64,000 nt of DNA from the NCBI GenBank assembly GCA_017960905.1, contig JAGCYH010000042.1, forward strand, positions 1 to 64,000, read 5' to 3'. A program made the position numbers and the translations under genes. The DNA is from Bacteroidales bacterium. GTDB taxonomy: Bacteria; Bacteroidota; Bacteroidia; Bacteroidales; Marinilabiliaceae. Under the pieces are notes generated by a model, which made no database searches, was not told the origin of the DNA, and was given only the letters and a program-made list of their open reading frames with translations. Shown here one piece after another: positions 17,801 to 25,766 of the stretch; the stretch's first letter is position 1; every line of letters begins with the position of its first letter.

Positions 17801-18146
17801 TGCAGGTATTAATCCGTGGAGTGGAAAGACACAAACAAGACCAATACCAATTAAATACGATTTTACACCAGATCCATATGGAGATAATGTCACGCTGTAT
17901 AGAGGTACAACTGGCAGTGAAGGCGATGGAGGTCCGTTGTTTATGACCGACAATCCAGAATACGCAGCTACTTATGTTAAAAATGGCGGTTCTGTAACGA
18001 AGGTTACTATACCAAGATATACATTAAAACAGATGCAAGGCTCTTTTGATGTAATAATTAGAAACGGTTTACATGGGACAAGCTATGGAGTTGAATACGA
18101 ATTTCACCCAAGTGTGGTGCCCGACATTTTACAACTTTTTAAATAA
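11874..18146 (+). CDS. SpvB/RHS polymorphic toxin with ART-like C-terminal tip
   Basis: Giant secreted protein of about 2090 residues. Order: signal peptide (MRRLITFLMLILMSAYSFSA); SpvB/TcdB-type N-terminus (GAATYTIPIEVPQGLNGLKP); FG-GAP/VCBS repeats between about 325 and 720 (DITGDGRSEL, DLDGDGKNDI, DFNGDGLIDI, DFDGDGHVEL); YD/RHS repeats about 930-1700; the RHS core near 1720-1780 (MNGRMYDPSIGRFLSPDP, then PLKYTDPSGE). A Gly/Ala-rich hydrophobic segment follows (about 1785-1970). The last 100 residues (VTLYRGTTG, LFMTDNPEYAATY, GVEYEF) resemble ADP-ribosyltransferases of the Arg...Thr...Glu-x-Glu type. The tip assignment is inference. A small candidate immunity gene follows six bases later. 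The region is more AT-rich than its flanks. Start ATG at 11874; an upstream in-frame ATG lies inside the previous gene. Confidence 0.85.
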   Translation: MRRLITFLMLILMSAYSFSAEIVGSMGGAFSVNEMGAATYTIPIEVPQGLNGLKPNLAITYNSQAGNGVCGMGMSLTGLSVITRVPRSIYYDKTAQGIKYNQTDAYALNGQRLICTSGKYGENKAVYQLENDLQTTITQYGTGRNQWFEVKSNGITTKIGSKGENRLVINNVVVAWYVDYASDLYNNYMTYVYMIDNNCMYIDTIKYGTNKRIDNTAENVIKFKYAGRSDVTPFFINGVAGKMGKRLASITAIPMNSKSAYRTYTLTYTNTADNDKISRLISVTVKGAGSQTLRPITFDWNTVPSVMSSTRYISNAASVPITDQQMTSGDITGDGRSELIMVSNENSENQSYYIYGYNTSGTFSLLHKETLKNGYELDSGVVRQKEPYGFNVADLDGDGKNDIMIPIIGKTNKAKNYTHFCAAVLSVKSVLKIKYYTNSALIKQTKSAPLYTLADFYNCGVSSILYLETDDNSGVYSAALTSPKSTKFDLKMKFKLPSKPLRILTSDFNCDGLQDLLVMYSGGYTIYWNQGLSSKKAPYAEDNNGESIKKLVSNKSLIYDGQDIVNLGDFNGDGLIDILSKRKDSNAIYIAFSKGNGEFDRKCVSSELDVSDRSYTERDDNRINIEVVDFNNDGCSDAIITFSQYKDGSKWFEKPWGKFVKTYTYWLKSDGTKLIVFKTASSNKADDGLSNCYTSGDFDGDGHVELVNYGYNCLSSNEANTTPALNMYYLSNGERLNKVSCVTSDFGRRTYITYSTLANTACYAKGSGSKFPLVDITLPVTVVSSTSENNGATPSNVNISYSYKGLRAHMQGKGLIGFKTIVSENQTTSEIREQTINLLDTVYYVPAQITQTTKVGNYKKTTVTTFTVKGKGGMRYFSFPSTIIDKDIFGQEITTTNKFNNTYGYQTSQRTDYAENMYKAISYNKFINIGGQWLPQEITTQQRHSDANGTFSSNTKRKYNSACDIVYEIADSASAREVITRYSYDKVGNVTAISVTGKEAVSPPATKYIYDDTYRFVVAKESGYQKYNYEYDVFGNLTTESDNSDAENPLKTTYRYDNFGVLTNKSDPMGVATKITTDFESPTGDVYWIKTEETNAPWVKVRYDQCGREVYRETVGELGVNISVATTYDKCGNVSSVTSNYGNGNIVKTKKYQYDILGRVTSINQDFKQPTGGTKTTTFSYAKNKVTTVENGKTYTKITDIMGFTKKITDQLSDITYTYASCGEPATISTGGATYTITYDRFGRRTSFADPDAGKTSYTYDALDRVLTQKSARGITTTNTYNKYGNLTKSECGDFVTTYTYDALQNLIEEKTNGGNSITYTRDKFGRITRKIQNIGDKKLQFDYGYSRNLLVTKVFPENTRQQFKYDQYGYNNCVTVLNDTIWLLTKNNGLERIAKSGKSLSLRKTYTPNGFISNNSISTDNKTLHNMIYLFNEHKGELNIRTGMRINGNTEYFSYDKHDRLTSWTDNGGSKQSFSYAANGNLLTKDFRRLTYDTKRVHAVVEKTDTRRQSQYKREECTGDPNPFINSLVDSEFKDQTITYTPFDKVETIMQCVDALSFGLERGNAAGRTAKYKDKNGTEKSYSIPKKAFDAEYVPLVLTYTYGPDRQRCKLEEWAASNAGSLYQVFTKYYGDGYEEVTDKKLGMTFKYYYIDTPDGLTALVVRAKGNNVNSVTKYIVQTDYLGSIVAIYNQDGGIKYRAEYDAWGQQTLRQNDFLYFTRGFTGHEHLREFELINMNGRMYDPSIGRFLSPDPFIQAPENSQNYNAYSYCLNNPLKYTDPSGEFWHIVIGAAIGGVVNLIANWDECDGFWQGAAAFGIGAGAGALTAATGGAGASIWAVGGVSAAGGAATMATNDVISQTGKNFSGIGDVNWGSVGCSAAIGGVSGFAGGAAGSFAGTHIGGIVINGVNITSPVAKGVIVGSIGGTAGGAVGGYVGGYMATGSSKGAKEAALRGMWQGASIGGVAGGIGAYTSAKSAGINPWSGKTQTRPIPIKYDFTPDPYGDNVTLYRGTTGSEGDGGPLFMTDNPEYAATYVKNGGSVTKVTIPRYTLKQMQGSFDVIIRNGLHGTSYGVEYEFHPSVVPDILQLFK

Positions 18147-18152
18147 ACAAAT

Positions 18153-18506
18153 ATGAAATTCTGTTGCGAAAATTTCGAGAGTTATTATCGTATTGGTAAT
18201 CAAACTTGGCCTAATTTTAGAATTGTGAAAATCAAATCTAAATTGTTGCCAGAAGGAGATTTGCGTTACTTCGCTCGTAATAAACAATTAAATAAAACAA
18301 GGCACAAGCGAAATGACTTCCGGTTTTATATAACAATGGGGTATGTGAAATTCGAATTTCTTAAACCTATTATAGATATGGCATTCTGTCCTTTTTGTGG
18401 AACAAACCTTTACGATTTCTACGTTAGTGATGAGTATGCAAATGAGATAGAAGATGAAACGTTTACTTTAGGATTAAGAAAACCTGATAATGCCAGCGGG
18501 AAATGA
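18153..18506 (+). CDS. Candidate immunity protein with CxxC motif
   Basis: A 117-residue, probably cytosolic protein with no signal peptide. It begins MKFCCENFESYY and has a CPFCGTNLYDFY zinc-knuckle-like motif near residues 88-99. I do not recognise a named family. Position six bases after the toxin stop, small size, low GC and a cytosolic prediction are the standard features of polymorphic-toxin immunity genes, so that role is inferred from context. It may neutralise the ART-like tip. Confidence 0.55.
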   Translation: MKFCCENFESYYRIGNQTWPNFRIVKIKSKLLPEGDLRYFARNKQLNKTRHKRNDFRFYITMGYVKFEFLKPIIDMAFCPFCGTNLYDFYVSDEYANEIEDETFTLGLRKPDNASGK

Positions 18507-18566
18507 CCAAAATCAATAAGTTTGTATAGATTTAAACTAAAATACAACAATTATTATATTATCATC

Positions 18567-21233
18567 ATGAAAATAACAAATCTAGCAATCATAATTACAG
18601 TGTTTTGTGGTGCTTCGGTTGAGGCCGCGGATTTCGAAGCCAGCGGATTGTATTACAACATCACGAGTAGTACCGAACCTTTGACGGTAGAAGTTACATC
18701 GCAGAACAACGAATTACAAAATTATGATGGTCTGACTGAAGTCAAGATACCAAGCAAAGTAACGTACAAAAAGAAGGAATATGCCATTACTGCCATCGGA
18801 TATGGCGCTTTTATGTATTGCGATGGTCTGGAGTCGGTGCAGATACCCGATTGTGTTACCCGCATAGGCGAGAACGCTTTTGCTGGCTGCAGCGGTCTTA
18901 CTTCGGTGAAAATACCCGACAAGGTAGCACGCATATCTGATTATGCGTTTACAGGATGTACTAACCTTAAAACGATAAACATACCCGACGGTACTACAAG
19001 TATAGGTATCGGTGCTTTTGATGACTGTGAAAGTCTTGCCTCTATAAACATACCCGAGGGCGTGCTCTCTATCGGAGAACATGCGTTCGAGAGTTGTTAC
19101 GCCCTTAAATCGGTGCAAATACCCCAAAGCGTAACAAGTATCGCAACTGCCACTTTCATGCGCTGTTTCGGGCTTGAGTCGATAACTATCCCCGCTACAG
19201 TAACTTCTATTGGCGACGATGCTTTTTATGAATGTGGTATGTTGAAATCTATCAGTCTGCCTAAAGGTGTTGATTATATTGGCGAATATGCTTTTGCTTT
19301 GTGTTGCGAACTTGGTTCGGTAAACATTCCAGCAGGAGTTGTTTCAATTGGCAAAGGAACATTCTATGGTTGTGAGAAACTGAAATCCGTAGAGATTCCC
19401 GATGCAGTTTTGAGTATCGGTGAAGAAGCTTTCGCAAGTTGTGAAAGCCTTGCTTCTGTCACTATACCTGATAATGTTACAGAAATTGGAGGTTCGGCGT
19501 TCAAAGGCACAAGACTGACTTCGGTCCAACTTCCTAAAAACATACGCCACATCAGCGAAGAACTATTCTCAGATTGTATGTATCTGACATCGGTTGATAT
19601 CCCCGATGGTGTTACGGTTATAGGAGTGCACGCATTCAACAACTGCCGCAGTCTGCAGTCGGTCAAAATACCTGAAAGTGTTACATATATAGGCAATTAT
19701 GCGTTCAGCAGCAGCGGAATGACTTCGATAGTCATTCCGAGTGGTGTGACAAGCATCGAAAGATGCACTTTCTACGGATGCGCAGAGCTGACTCATATTT
19801 CTATTCCCGAAGGCGTAACAACTATTGAGGACGAGGCTTTTGCATCTTGTGAAAAACTGTCCAATATTGTTATTCCAAGCAGTGTAAGAACAATAGGGTG
19901 GTGCGCGTTCAACGACTGTGAGAACCTGAAGACGGTAACGTGCCTTCCCCAATGTCCGCCCGAATTGGACGATTACGTATTTGGTAGCAATACGGCGCTC
20001 ACAGTGCTTGTCCCATGCAGCGCTGGTAGTAGCGTAAAAAAAGCGTACCAAGTCGCATGGGGGAACAATTATACTTACAAAGAGGATTTCTTGTATGAAT
20101 TTGTCGCTAAATCAGATGATGACGCGAGGGGATCAGTTGAAGTACTGAAAACCCCCGAATGCGGCAGTGGCGAAGCCATAGTGAAGGCTACTGCCAAAAA
20201 AGGATATAAGTTTGTTACATGGAGCAATGCTTCTACACAAGAGCAAACAACATACAGCAACATCACTAGCAACGTTACCGCCGTCGCCTACTTTGTACCA
20301 GCTGACGTGGAGATAACTTTTTTGTTGGGTAGCGATGCTTTTGGGAACTATGACAAAGCAACTAAAACTCTCACAATATATGGTTTCGGCGACGGGAAAG
20401 TAAATGCGGTATCGGACTGGGGCGCGGCTTTGCCTGTCGGGGAGGTTGAACATGTAGTGGTAACTGACGGTGTTAGTTTTATCGATGCCTCAGTTTTTCA
20501 GCATTTCTCAGCTCTCAAAGATGTTGATACGCCTCCTGCTTTACATAGTGTTTTCGACTACGCTTTCAGTCATCGTTCGCTTCTCGAAAGTGTTGTCGTT
20601 CCCGAAGGAGTCGAAACTTTGCAGAACGGTACATTCACCGATTTCGACAACTTGACTATGGTAACGTTGCCAGCTTCGCTAAAAAACATTGAGGCCAAGG
20701 CCTTCGACAATTGCGCGAAAAACACGCAGTTGACAATAATCTTGAATAATGCTACACCGCCCGATGTTGATGAAGAAGCATTCTCCGACATTCCCGGCGA
20801 AACACTGTTCATCGTTCCCTGCGGCTCGCTCAACGATTACGCCAACGATCTGCGTTGGCATAACCCGTATTTCCTATACACTTTCTCCGAGTATTTCGAT
20901 TATGTAGTTAATGTGAAGTCTAACGACTCGAAAGGCGGTACTGCAAAAGTTGTTCAGGAACCCTCTTGCGACACACCAGTCATAATAGAAGCTGAACCTG
21001 CCGATGGTTACCGCTTTGTCAAATGGTCCGATGGCGCCACAGAGCCTCTACGCGAGTTCGATGTAGCCCACGACTACGATCTTACCGCTGAATTTGAATT
21101 AATCAAAACGCCGATTAGTAATATCAAAGCCGACAAAGTGCCAAAGAATGCATACAAAACCATCATTGACGGACGAATTGTAATTATCCACGACGGCAAA
21201 ATGTATGGCGTATCAGGTGAAGTAATAAGGTGA
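18567..21233 (+). CDS. BspA-type leucine-rich repeat surface protein
   Basis: About 888 residues, secreted (MKITNLAIIITVFCGASVEA). Residues about 45-490 are tandem 23-residue LRR_5 repeats of the BspA/TpLRR kind, with the repeating core SVxIPxxVTxIGxxAFxxCxxL. Two InlB/Flg_new_2-like beta-grasp domains follow (ending WSNASTQEQTTYSNITSNV and KWSDGATEPLREFDV), separated by a second small LRR block near 640-760. The end (IIDGRIVIIHDGKMYGVSGE) resembles a C-terminal sorting tail common in Prevotella-type LRR proteins. Likely a surface adhesin. The ATG at 18567 is chosen because it directly precedes the signal peptide; the frame start at 18522 would not give one. Confidence 0.85.
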   Translation: MKITNLAIIITVFCGASVEAADFEASGLYYNITSSTEPLTVEVTSQNNELQNYDGLTEVKIPSKVTYKKKEYAITAIGYGAFMYCDGLESVQIPDCVTRIGENAFAGCSGLTSVKIPDKVARISDYAFTGCTNLKTINIPDGTTSIGIGAFDDCESLASINIPEGVLSIGEHAFESCYALKSVQIPQSVTSIATATFMRCFGLESITIPATVTSIGDDAFYECGMLKSISLPKGVDYIGEYAFALCCELGSVNIPAGVVSIGKGTFYGCEKLKSVEIPDAVLSIGEEAFASCESLASVTIPDNVTEIGGSAFKGTRLTSVQLPKNIRHISEELFSDCMYLTSVDIPDGVTVIGVHAFNNCRSLQSVKIPESVTYIGNYAFSSSGMTSIVIPSGVTSIERCTFYGCAELTHISIPEGVTTIEDEAFASCEKLSNIVIPSSVRTIGWCAFNDCENLKTVTCLPQCPPELDDYVFGSNTALTVLVPCSAGSSVKKAYQVAWGNNYTYKEDFLYEFVAKSDDDARGSVEVLKTPECGSGEAIVKATAKKGYKFVTWSNASTQEQTTYSNITSNVTAVAYFVPADVEITFLLGSDAFGNYDKATKTLTIYGFGDGKVNAVSDWGAALPVGEVEHVVVTDGVSFIDASVFQHFSALKDVDTPPALHSVFDYAFSHRSLLESVVVPEGVETLQNGTFTDFDNLTMVTLPASLKNIEAKAFDNCAKNTQLTIILNNATPPDVDEEAFSDIPGETLFIVPCGSLNDYANDLRWHNPYFLYTFSEYFDYVVNVKSNDSKGGTAKVVQEPSCDTPVIIEAEPADGYRFVKWSDGATEPLREFDVAHDYDLTAEFELIKTPISNIKADKVPKNAYKTIIDGRIVIIHDGKMYGVSGEVIR

Positions 21234-21303
21234 AAAAACGACAATCACGATGTGAGTTATTGTTAATTAAAGCGGTAACACTATTCATTGCCTTTTAAAT
21301 CAT

Positions 21304-21311
21304 TATCTTTG
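21304..21311 (+). promoter_or_regulatory. -7 box of coaBC
   Basis: TATCTTTG followed by C, 25 bases before the start. It gives coaBC its own promoter after the island, independent of bamD-rpoZ. Confidence 0.6.
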
Positions 21312-21336
21312 CAACGGAAAAAACATTGCTACCGAG

Positions 21337-22551
21337 ATGAAAGGCAAAAAAATAATAGTAGGCGTGACGGGCGGAATTGCCGCTTACAAAACGGCAACGC
21401 TTGTGCGTGAGATAGTTAAGCGCGGTGGTGAGGTGCGCGTGGTGATGACCGAAATGGCCAAACAGTTCATCACGCCGCTCACGATGGCCACCTTGTCGAA
21501 GAATCCTATTGCTGTCGATTTCTTCGACCCCGAAAACGGCCAGTGGAACAGCCACGTCAGCTTGGGTGTGTGGGCCGACGCAATGATTATTGCGCCGGCA
21601 ACGGCCAACACGCTGGGCAAAATGGCCAACGGTATTGCCGATAACCTGTTGCTAACTACATATCTGTCAGCGCGATGCCCTGTTTTTGTCGCGCCATCGA
21701 TGGACCTGGACATGTTTGCGCATCCGACGACGCAGGATAACCTGCGTCAGCTCGCGGAGCGCGGCGTGCATATCATCGAGCCCGCCGAAGGCGAGCTCGC
21801 CAGCGGGTTGGTGGGCAAAGGCCGTATGGCCGAGCCCGAAGCCATTGCCGACGCTGTGGACGACTTTTTGTCGTCGGAGGAGAGCCTGCTGCGTGGCCGT
21901 CGTGTGATGGTGACTGCCGGACCAACCTACGAACGCATTGACCCTGTGCGCTTTATAGGCAATTATTCGTCGGGAAAGATGGGCTATGCAATAGCCGAAG
22001 AACTTGCCAAGCGCGGTGCGCTTGTCGAGTTGGTGTCGGGTCCGGTGAAAATTACAGCTAAACATAAGAATATCAATGTGATAAAGGTTGAAAGCGCCGC
22101 AGAGATGTTTGCCGCTTGCCGGCAAACATTCGCCAAGTGCGATGGCGCTATCATGGCAGCCGCCGTGGCCGACTTTGCGCCAGCCGAGTGCGCCGCTTCG
22201 AAGATTAAACGCAAGGGCGAGATGACGCTCCAGCTCAGGCCTACAGCCGACATAGCCGCCGAAGTGGGCAAGCAAAAAACTGACAGTCAGTTTTTTGCAG
22301 GTTTTGCCCTCGAAACCGACAACGAAGAGCAGAATGCCCACGACAAGATGATGCGCAAAGGCTTCGACTTCATAGTGCTCAACTCGCTCAACGACAAGGG
22401 CGCAGGGTTCATGACCGACACCAACAAAATAACCATTCTCGAAAGCAACGGCGCGAAAACTGAATACGATTTGAAACCCAAAACAGAGGTTGCTGCCGAC
22501 ATAGCCGATGTGGTGGAACGATATATTGCGCTGAAAACCAGTAAGAAATGA
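21337..22551 (+). CDS. coaBC: Bifunctional phosphopantothenoylcysteine decarboxylase/phosphopantothenate-cysteine ligase
   Basis: Makes 4'-phosphopantetheine for coenzyme A. The 404-residue protein has the N-terminal flavoprotein CoaC domain (GVTGGIAAYKTATLV, PATANTLGKMANGIADNLL) with the active-site block in the form APSMDLDMFAHPTTQDN, where many enzymes have Asn at the Asp position. The CoaB ligase domain starts near residue 187 (VMVTAGPTYERIDPVRFIGN, SSGKMGYAIAEELAKRGA). Its stop codon overlaps the next ATG (ATGA at 22548), so it is translationally coupled to the WbqC-like gene. Confidence 0.92.
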   Translation: MKGKKIIVGVTGGIAAYKTATLVREIVKRGGEVRVVMTEMAKQFITPLTMATLSKNPIAVDFFDPENGQWNSHVSLGVWADAMIIAPATANTLGKMANGIADNLLLTTYLSARCPVFVAPSMDLDMFAHPTTQDNLRQLAERGVHIIEPAEGELASGLVGKGRMAEPEAIADAVDDFLSSEESLLRGRRVMVTAGPTYERIDPVRFIGNYSSGKMGYAIAEELAKRGALVELVSGPVKITAKHKNINVIKVESAAEMFAACRQTFAKCDGAIMAAAVADFAPAECAASKIKRKGEMTLQLRPTADIAAEVGKQKTDSQFFAGFALETDNEEQNAHDKMMRKGFDFIVLNSLNDKGAGFMTDTNKITILESNGAKTEYDLKPKTEVAADIADVVERYIALKTSKK

Positions 22552-23174
22552 GTGGCGTATTGCTAAATCTGCCATATTGCGGTTCGGTGGCGCACTGGGC
22601 GCAGATGCTCAAAGCCGATGCCGTTGTGTTTGAGGCGTGCAGCCATTATCAGCGGCGTACGTTCCGCACGCGCACCATAATTATGGCCGCCAACGGCCCG
22701 TTGGCGGTCTCGGTACCTGTAGAACTCGATTATTCGCTGACTAACAAAGAGATACGTATAAATTACGAAACCAATTGGGCGCAGCAGCATCTGAGAGCTT
22801 TGCTCTCGGCTTACAACAGCACACCGTTTTTCGAGTTTTATGCCGACGACTTCGAACAGGTTTATAATCAGCATTTTGAACGTGTCTGGAATTTGAATAT
22901 GGCTCTTATGAAACTTATTGCCGAACTGATGGATGTTGAGATAAATTATTCTCAAACAGATAATTACGGCCCATGTCCCGAAGACTTTAAGGATATGCGC
23001 ATTGCCATCGAACCAAAATATGCCGCCCGACTTGCGGAAGGTATTCCGCAAGTGCCTTATTATCAGGTTTTTTCTGATAAATTCGGGTTCGTGCCGAATT
23101 TGTCGGTTTTGGATTTGCTTTTCAATATGGGACCCGAAAGCAAACTTGTTTTGAAACAAATGGTAAGTATTTGA
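22548..23174 (+). CDS. WbqC-like family protein
   Basis: A 208-residue cytosolic protein with family-typical blocks: LNLPYCGSVAHWAQML at the start, ACSHYQRRTFRTR, and LSAYNSTPFFEFYADD in the middle. WbqC-family proteins are linked to surface polysaccharide and amino-sugar loci in other bacteria, but their catalytic activity is not well established. Overlaps the coaBC stop by four bases and is followed 29 bases later by mutS2, so these three probably form an operon. Confidence 0.7.
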   Translation: MSGVLLNLPYCGSVAHWAQMLKADAVVFEACSHYQRRTFRTRTIIMAANGPLAVSVPVELDYSLTNKEIRINYETNWAQQHLRALLSAYNSTPFFEFYADDFEQVYNQHFERVWNLNMALMKLIAELMDVEINYSQTDNYGPCPEDFKDMRIAIEPKYAARLAEGIPQVPYYQVFSDKFGFVPNLSVLDLLFNMGPESKLVLKQMVSI

Positions 23175-23203
23175 TATAAAGTGAATTAATAAAAACGATA
23201 TAA

Positions 23204-25702
23204 GTGATTTACCCCGATAATTTTGAAGAAAAACTAAAATTCGGTAAGATACGAGCTTCGCTGAAAGAACTGTGTCTGAGTAATTTAGGCGCTGAGATTG
23301 TCGATTCTATGGCATTTTCGGCCGACTATGAGCAAATTATGCATTTGCTGCAAGAGACATGGGAGATGTATCGCATTTTGAATGAAGAAGATGGCTTTGC
23401 ATTGAGTGAGTTCAACGATTTGCGCGAAGCGCTGAATCGCATCCGTATCGAAGGCTTATACCTTGAAGAAGAGGAACTTGTGGCGTTGTACCACGATTTG
23501 AAGAATACAAAAGATTTGGTTGCATTTTTTGAAAAATCGCCCGAAGAGAAGTATCCTTTGCTCAAGGCAAAATCGGCCGAAGTGTTTGTGTATCCGTTAC
23601 TTATATCGCGCATTGAGTCGATACTCGACAAATATGGCAGGATAAAAGATTCGGCATCGCCAGAATTGGCGCGCATACGGCGCGACATTCTGTCGAAGCA
23701 GAGCAGTGTTTCGAAGCGTCTCACGCAGATTCTGAAACAGGCTCAGACAGAGGGTTTTGTAGATGCCGACGCCACCGTCACCGTGCGCGACGGCCGGGCT
23801 GTGATACCTGTTCCTGCGGCCAACAAGCGTCGCATTGGCGGCATTGTGCTCGATGAGTCGGCTTCGGGGCGGACGAGTTTCATAGAACCGACTGAGGTCG
23901 TGCAGCTCAACAACGAACTTCGCGAGCTCGGCTATGCCGAGCGGCGCGAAGTGATACGCATCCTCACCGATGTGGCTTCGGCTGTGCGCCCTTATATCGA
24001 CGACATTCTGTCGTCGTACCGGTACTTGGGCTATATCGATTTCGTCAGGGCAAAAGCCAAATACGCCGTAGCCATCGAAGCCGTGCTGCCTGTGCTCGAA
24101 AACCGTCAGGGCATGTATTGGTCGCAGGCGCGTCATCCGCTGCTCTACATGCAGTTGCGCCAGCAGGGCAAGGCCATAGTGCCGCTCGACATTGAGCTCG
24201 AGGCGCCGCTTCAGCGCATTCTGATTATTTCGGGACCGAATGCCGGAGGCAAGTCGGTATGTTTGCAAACCGTTGGCATAGTGCAATATATGCTTCAGTG
24301 CGGCATGCTTGTACCGGTGGCAGAAGGGTCGAAAATGGGCATTTTCGACAATATATTCATCGATATGGGCGATGAGCAAAGTATTGAAAATGATCTCAGT
24401 ACGTATAGCTCACACTTGACGAATATGAAGCATTTCGTCAGAAATGCTTCGGACAAGACGCTGCTGCTCATCGATGAGTTTGGCACGGGCACCGAGCCAA
24501 TGCTCGGTGGCGCCATTGCCGAGAGTGTTCTGGCTGAGCTGAACCGCAAGGGAGCGTTTGGCGTTATAACCACGCATTACACTAATCTTAAGCACTTTGC
24601 GGCGCAAACCGAGGGCATTCACAACGGAGCGATGCTCTTCGACACGCACGCCATACAGCCGCTTTTCCGACTTCAGATGGGACAGCCAGGCAGCTCTTTC
24701 GCCTTCGAAATTGCCCGTAAAATAGGTCTTCCAGAGTCGATTCTCAACGATGCAAAAGAAAAGATAGGGCAGGACCACCTCGACTTCGACAAGCACCTGC
24801 GCGAGATAGTACGCGACAAGCATTATTGGGAAAACAAACGCCAGACGGTGAAGGAAAATGAAAAACGACTGGCCGAAGTGCTTGAACGCTATAATGCTGA
24901 ATTGCAGAATGTTAAACGTGAGCGCCGCGAGATACTCGACAAGGCACGCCGGCAGTCGGAAGAGCTGTTGGCCGAGGCCAACAGACGCATTGAAAACACA
25001 ATACGTGAGATACGCGAGTCGCAAGCCGAAAAGGAACGGACGAAGTCCGTTCGCGAAGAGCTGAAACAGTTTAAAGATGAGATGCTTAACTCTGAGGCTG
25101 ATGATAACGATTTGATAGAGCGTAAGATACAGAAGATTAAAGAACGCGAGCGCCGCAAGAACGAGCGCCGCAACAGGCAGCAAACGCAAACAACCGAAGC
25201 GCCCGAGAAACAACAGGCCGACAATACACCAATCGTCAAAGGCGATATGGTTATGATTGATAATGAGGCTGATAGGATAGCCGAAGTGCTTCAGATAGGT
25301 CCGAAAGACGCGCTCGTGGCCATTGGCAACCTGCAAACGACGGTGAAAGTGAGCCGTCTGCAAAAGGTGAGCAACAACGCAGCGCGCAAACAGCAGCGAC
25401 CGCAAGTAACTGTGTATGTGTCGAATGTGGGCGATGAAGTGCGCGAGCGGAAGCTCAATTTCAAGCCCGAAATCGATGTGCGCGGAATGCGCACCGATGA
25501 GGCATTGGAGAAGGTATCGGCTTTTGTCGATGAGGCCTTGCTTTGCGAGCAGACGCATCTGCGCATTCTGCATGGCAAGGGCAACGGCATTCTGCGCCAG
25601 ATGATACGGCAGCAGCTTCGCTCGCTGCCCTTTGTGGTCAGCGTCGGCGACGAACACGTGCAGTTCGGCGGCGCTGGCATCACCATTGTCGAATTGGAAT
25701 GA
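23204..25702 (+). CDS. mutS2: MutS2 family ATPase/endonuclease
   Basis: An 832-residue MutS2. The core and clamp regions lead to the ATPase with Walker A GPNAGGKS near residue 343, the signature region DEQSIENDLSTYSSHLTN, and Walker B LLLIDEFGTGTEP. A long charged coiled coil (about 520-680) follows, then a KOW-like patch and the C-terminal Smr nuclease domain (IDVRGMRTDEALEKV, LRILHGKGNGILRQ). It lacks the mismatch-recognition domain of MutS1. Known roles of the family are suppression of recombination and rescue of collided ribosomes. The start codon is GTG at 23204, which gives the usual N-terminus. Confidence 0.92.
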   Translation: MIYPDNFEEKLKFGKIRASLKELCLSNLGAEIVDSMAFSADYEQIMHLLQETWEMYRILNEEDGFALSEFNDLREALNRIRIEGLYLEEEELVALYHDLKNTKDLVAFFEKSPEEKYPLLKAKSAEVFVYPLLISRIESILDKYGRIKDSASPELARIRRDILSKQSSVSKRLTQILKQAQTEGFVDADATVTVRDGRAVIPVPAANKRRIGGIVLDESASGRTSFIEPTEVVQLNNELRELGYAERREVIRILTDVASAVRPYIDDILSSYRYLGYIDFVRAKAKYAVAIEAVLPVLENRQGMYWSQARHPLLYMQLRQQGKAIVPLDIELEAPLQRILIISGPNAGGKSVCLQTVGIVQYMLQCGMLVPVAEGSKMGIFDNIFIDMGDEQSIENDLSTYSSHLTNMKHFVRNASDKTLLLIDEFGTGTEPMLGGAIAESVLAELNRKGAFGVITTHYTNLKHFAAQTEGIHNGAMLFDTHAIQPLFRLQMGQPGSSFAFEIARKIGLPESILNDAKEKIGQDHLDFDKHLREIVRDKHYWENKRQTVKENEKRLAEVLERYNAELQNVKRERREILDKARRQSEELLAEANRRIENTIREIRESQAEKERTKSVREELKQFKDEMLNSEADDNDLIERKIQKIKERERRKNERRNRQQTQTTEAPEKQQADNTPIVKGDMVMIDNEADRIAEVLQIGPKDALVAIGNLQTTVKVSRLQKVSNNAARKQQRPQVTVYVSNVGDEVRERKLNFKPEIDVRGMRTDEALEKVSAFVDEALLCEQTHLRILHGKGNGILRQMIRQQLRSLPFVVSVGDEHVQFGGAGITIVELE

Positions 25703-25727
25703 GATTTTTTTGCGAAACAAAGAAATA

Positions 25728-25752
25728 GGTTTATTTTTGTGAAAAATAAACC
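25728..25752. terminator. Inverted repeat between mutS2 and the exonuclease gene
   Basis: GGTTTATTTTT and AAAAATAAACC around GTG. The left arm runs into TATTTTTG, a -7 match, so the element may be both a weak terminator for mutS2 and part of the next promoter. Confidence 0.4.
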
Positions 25753-25766
25753 TTAAAAATAACGCC

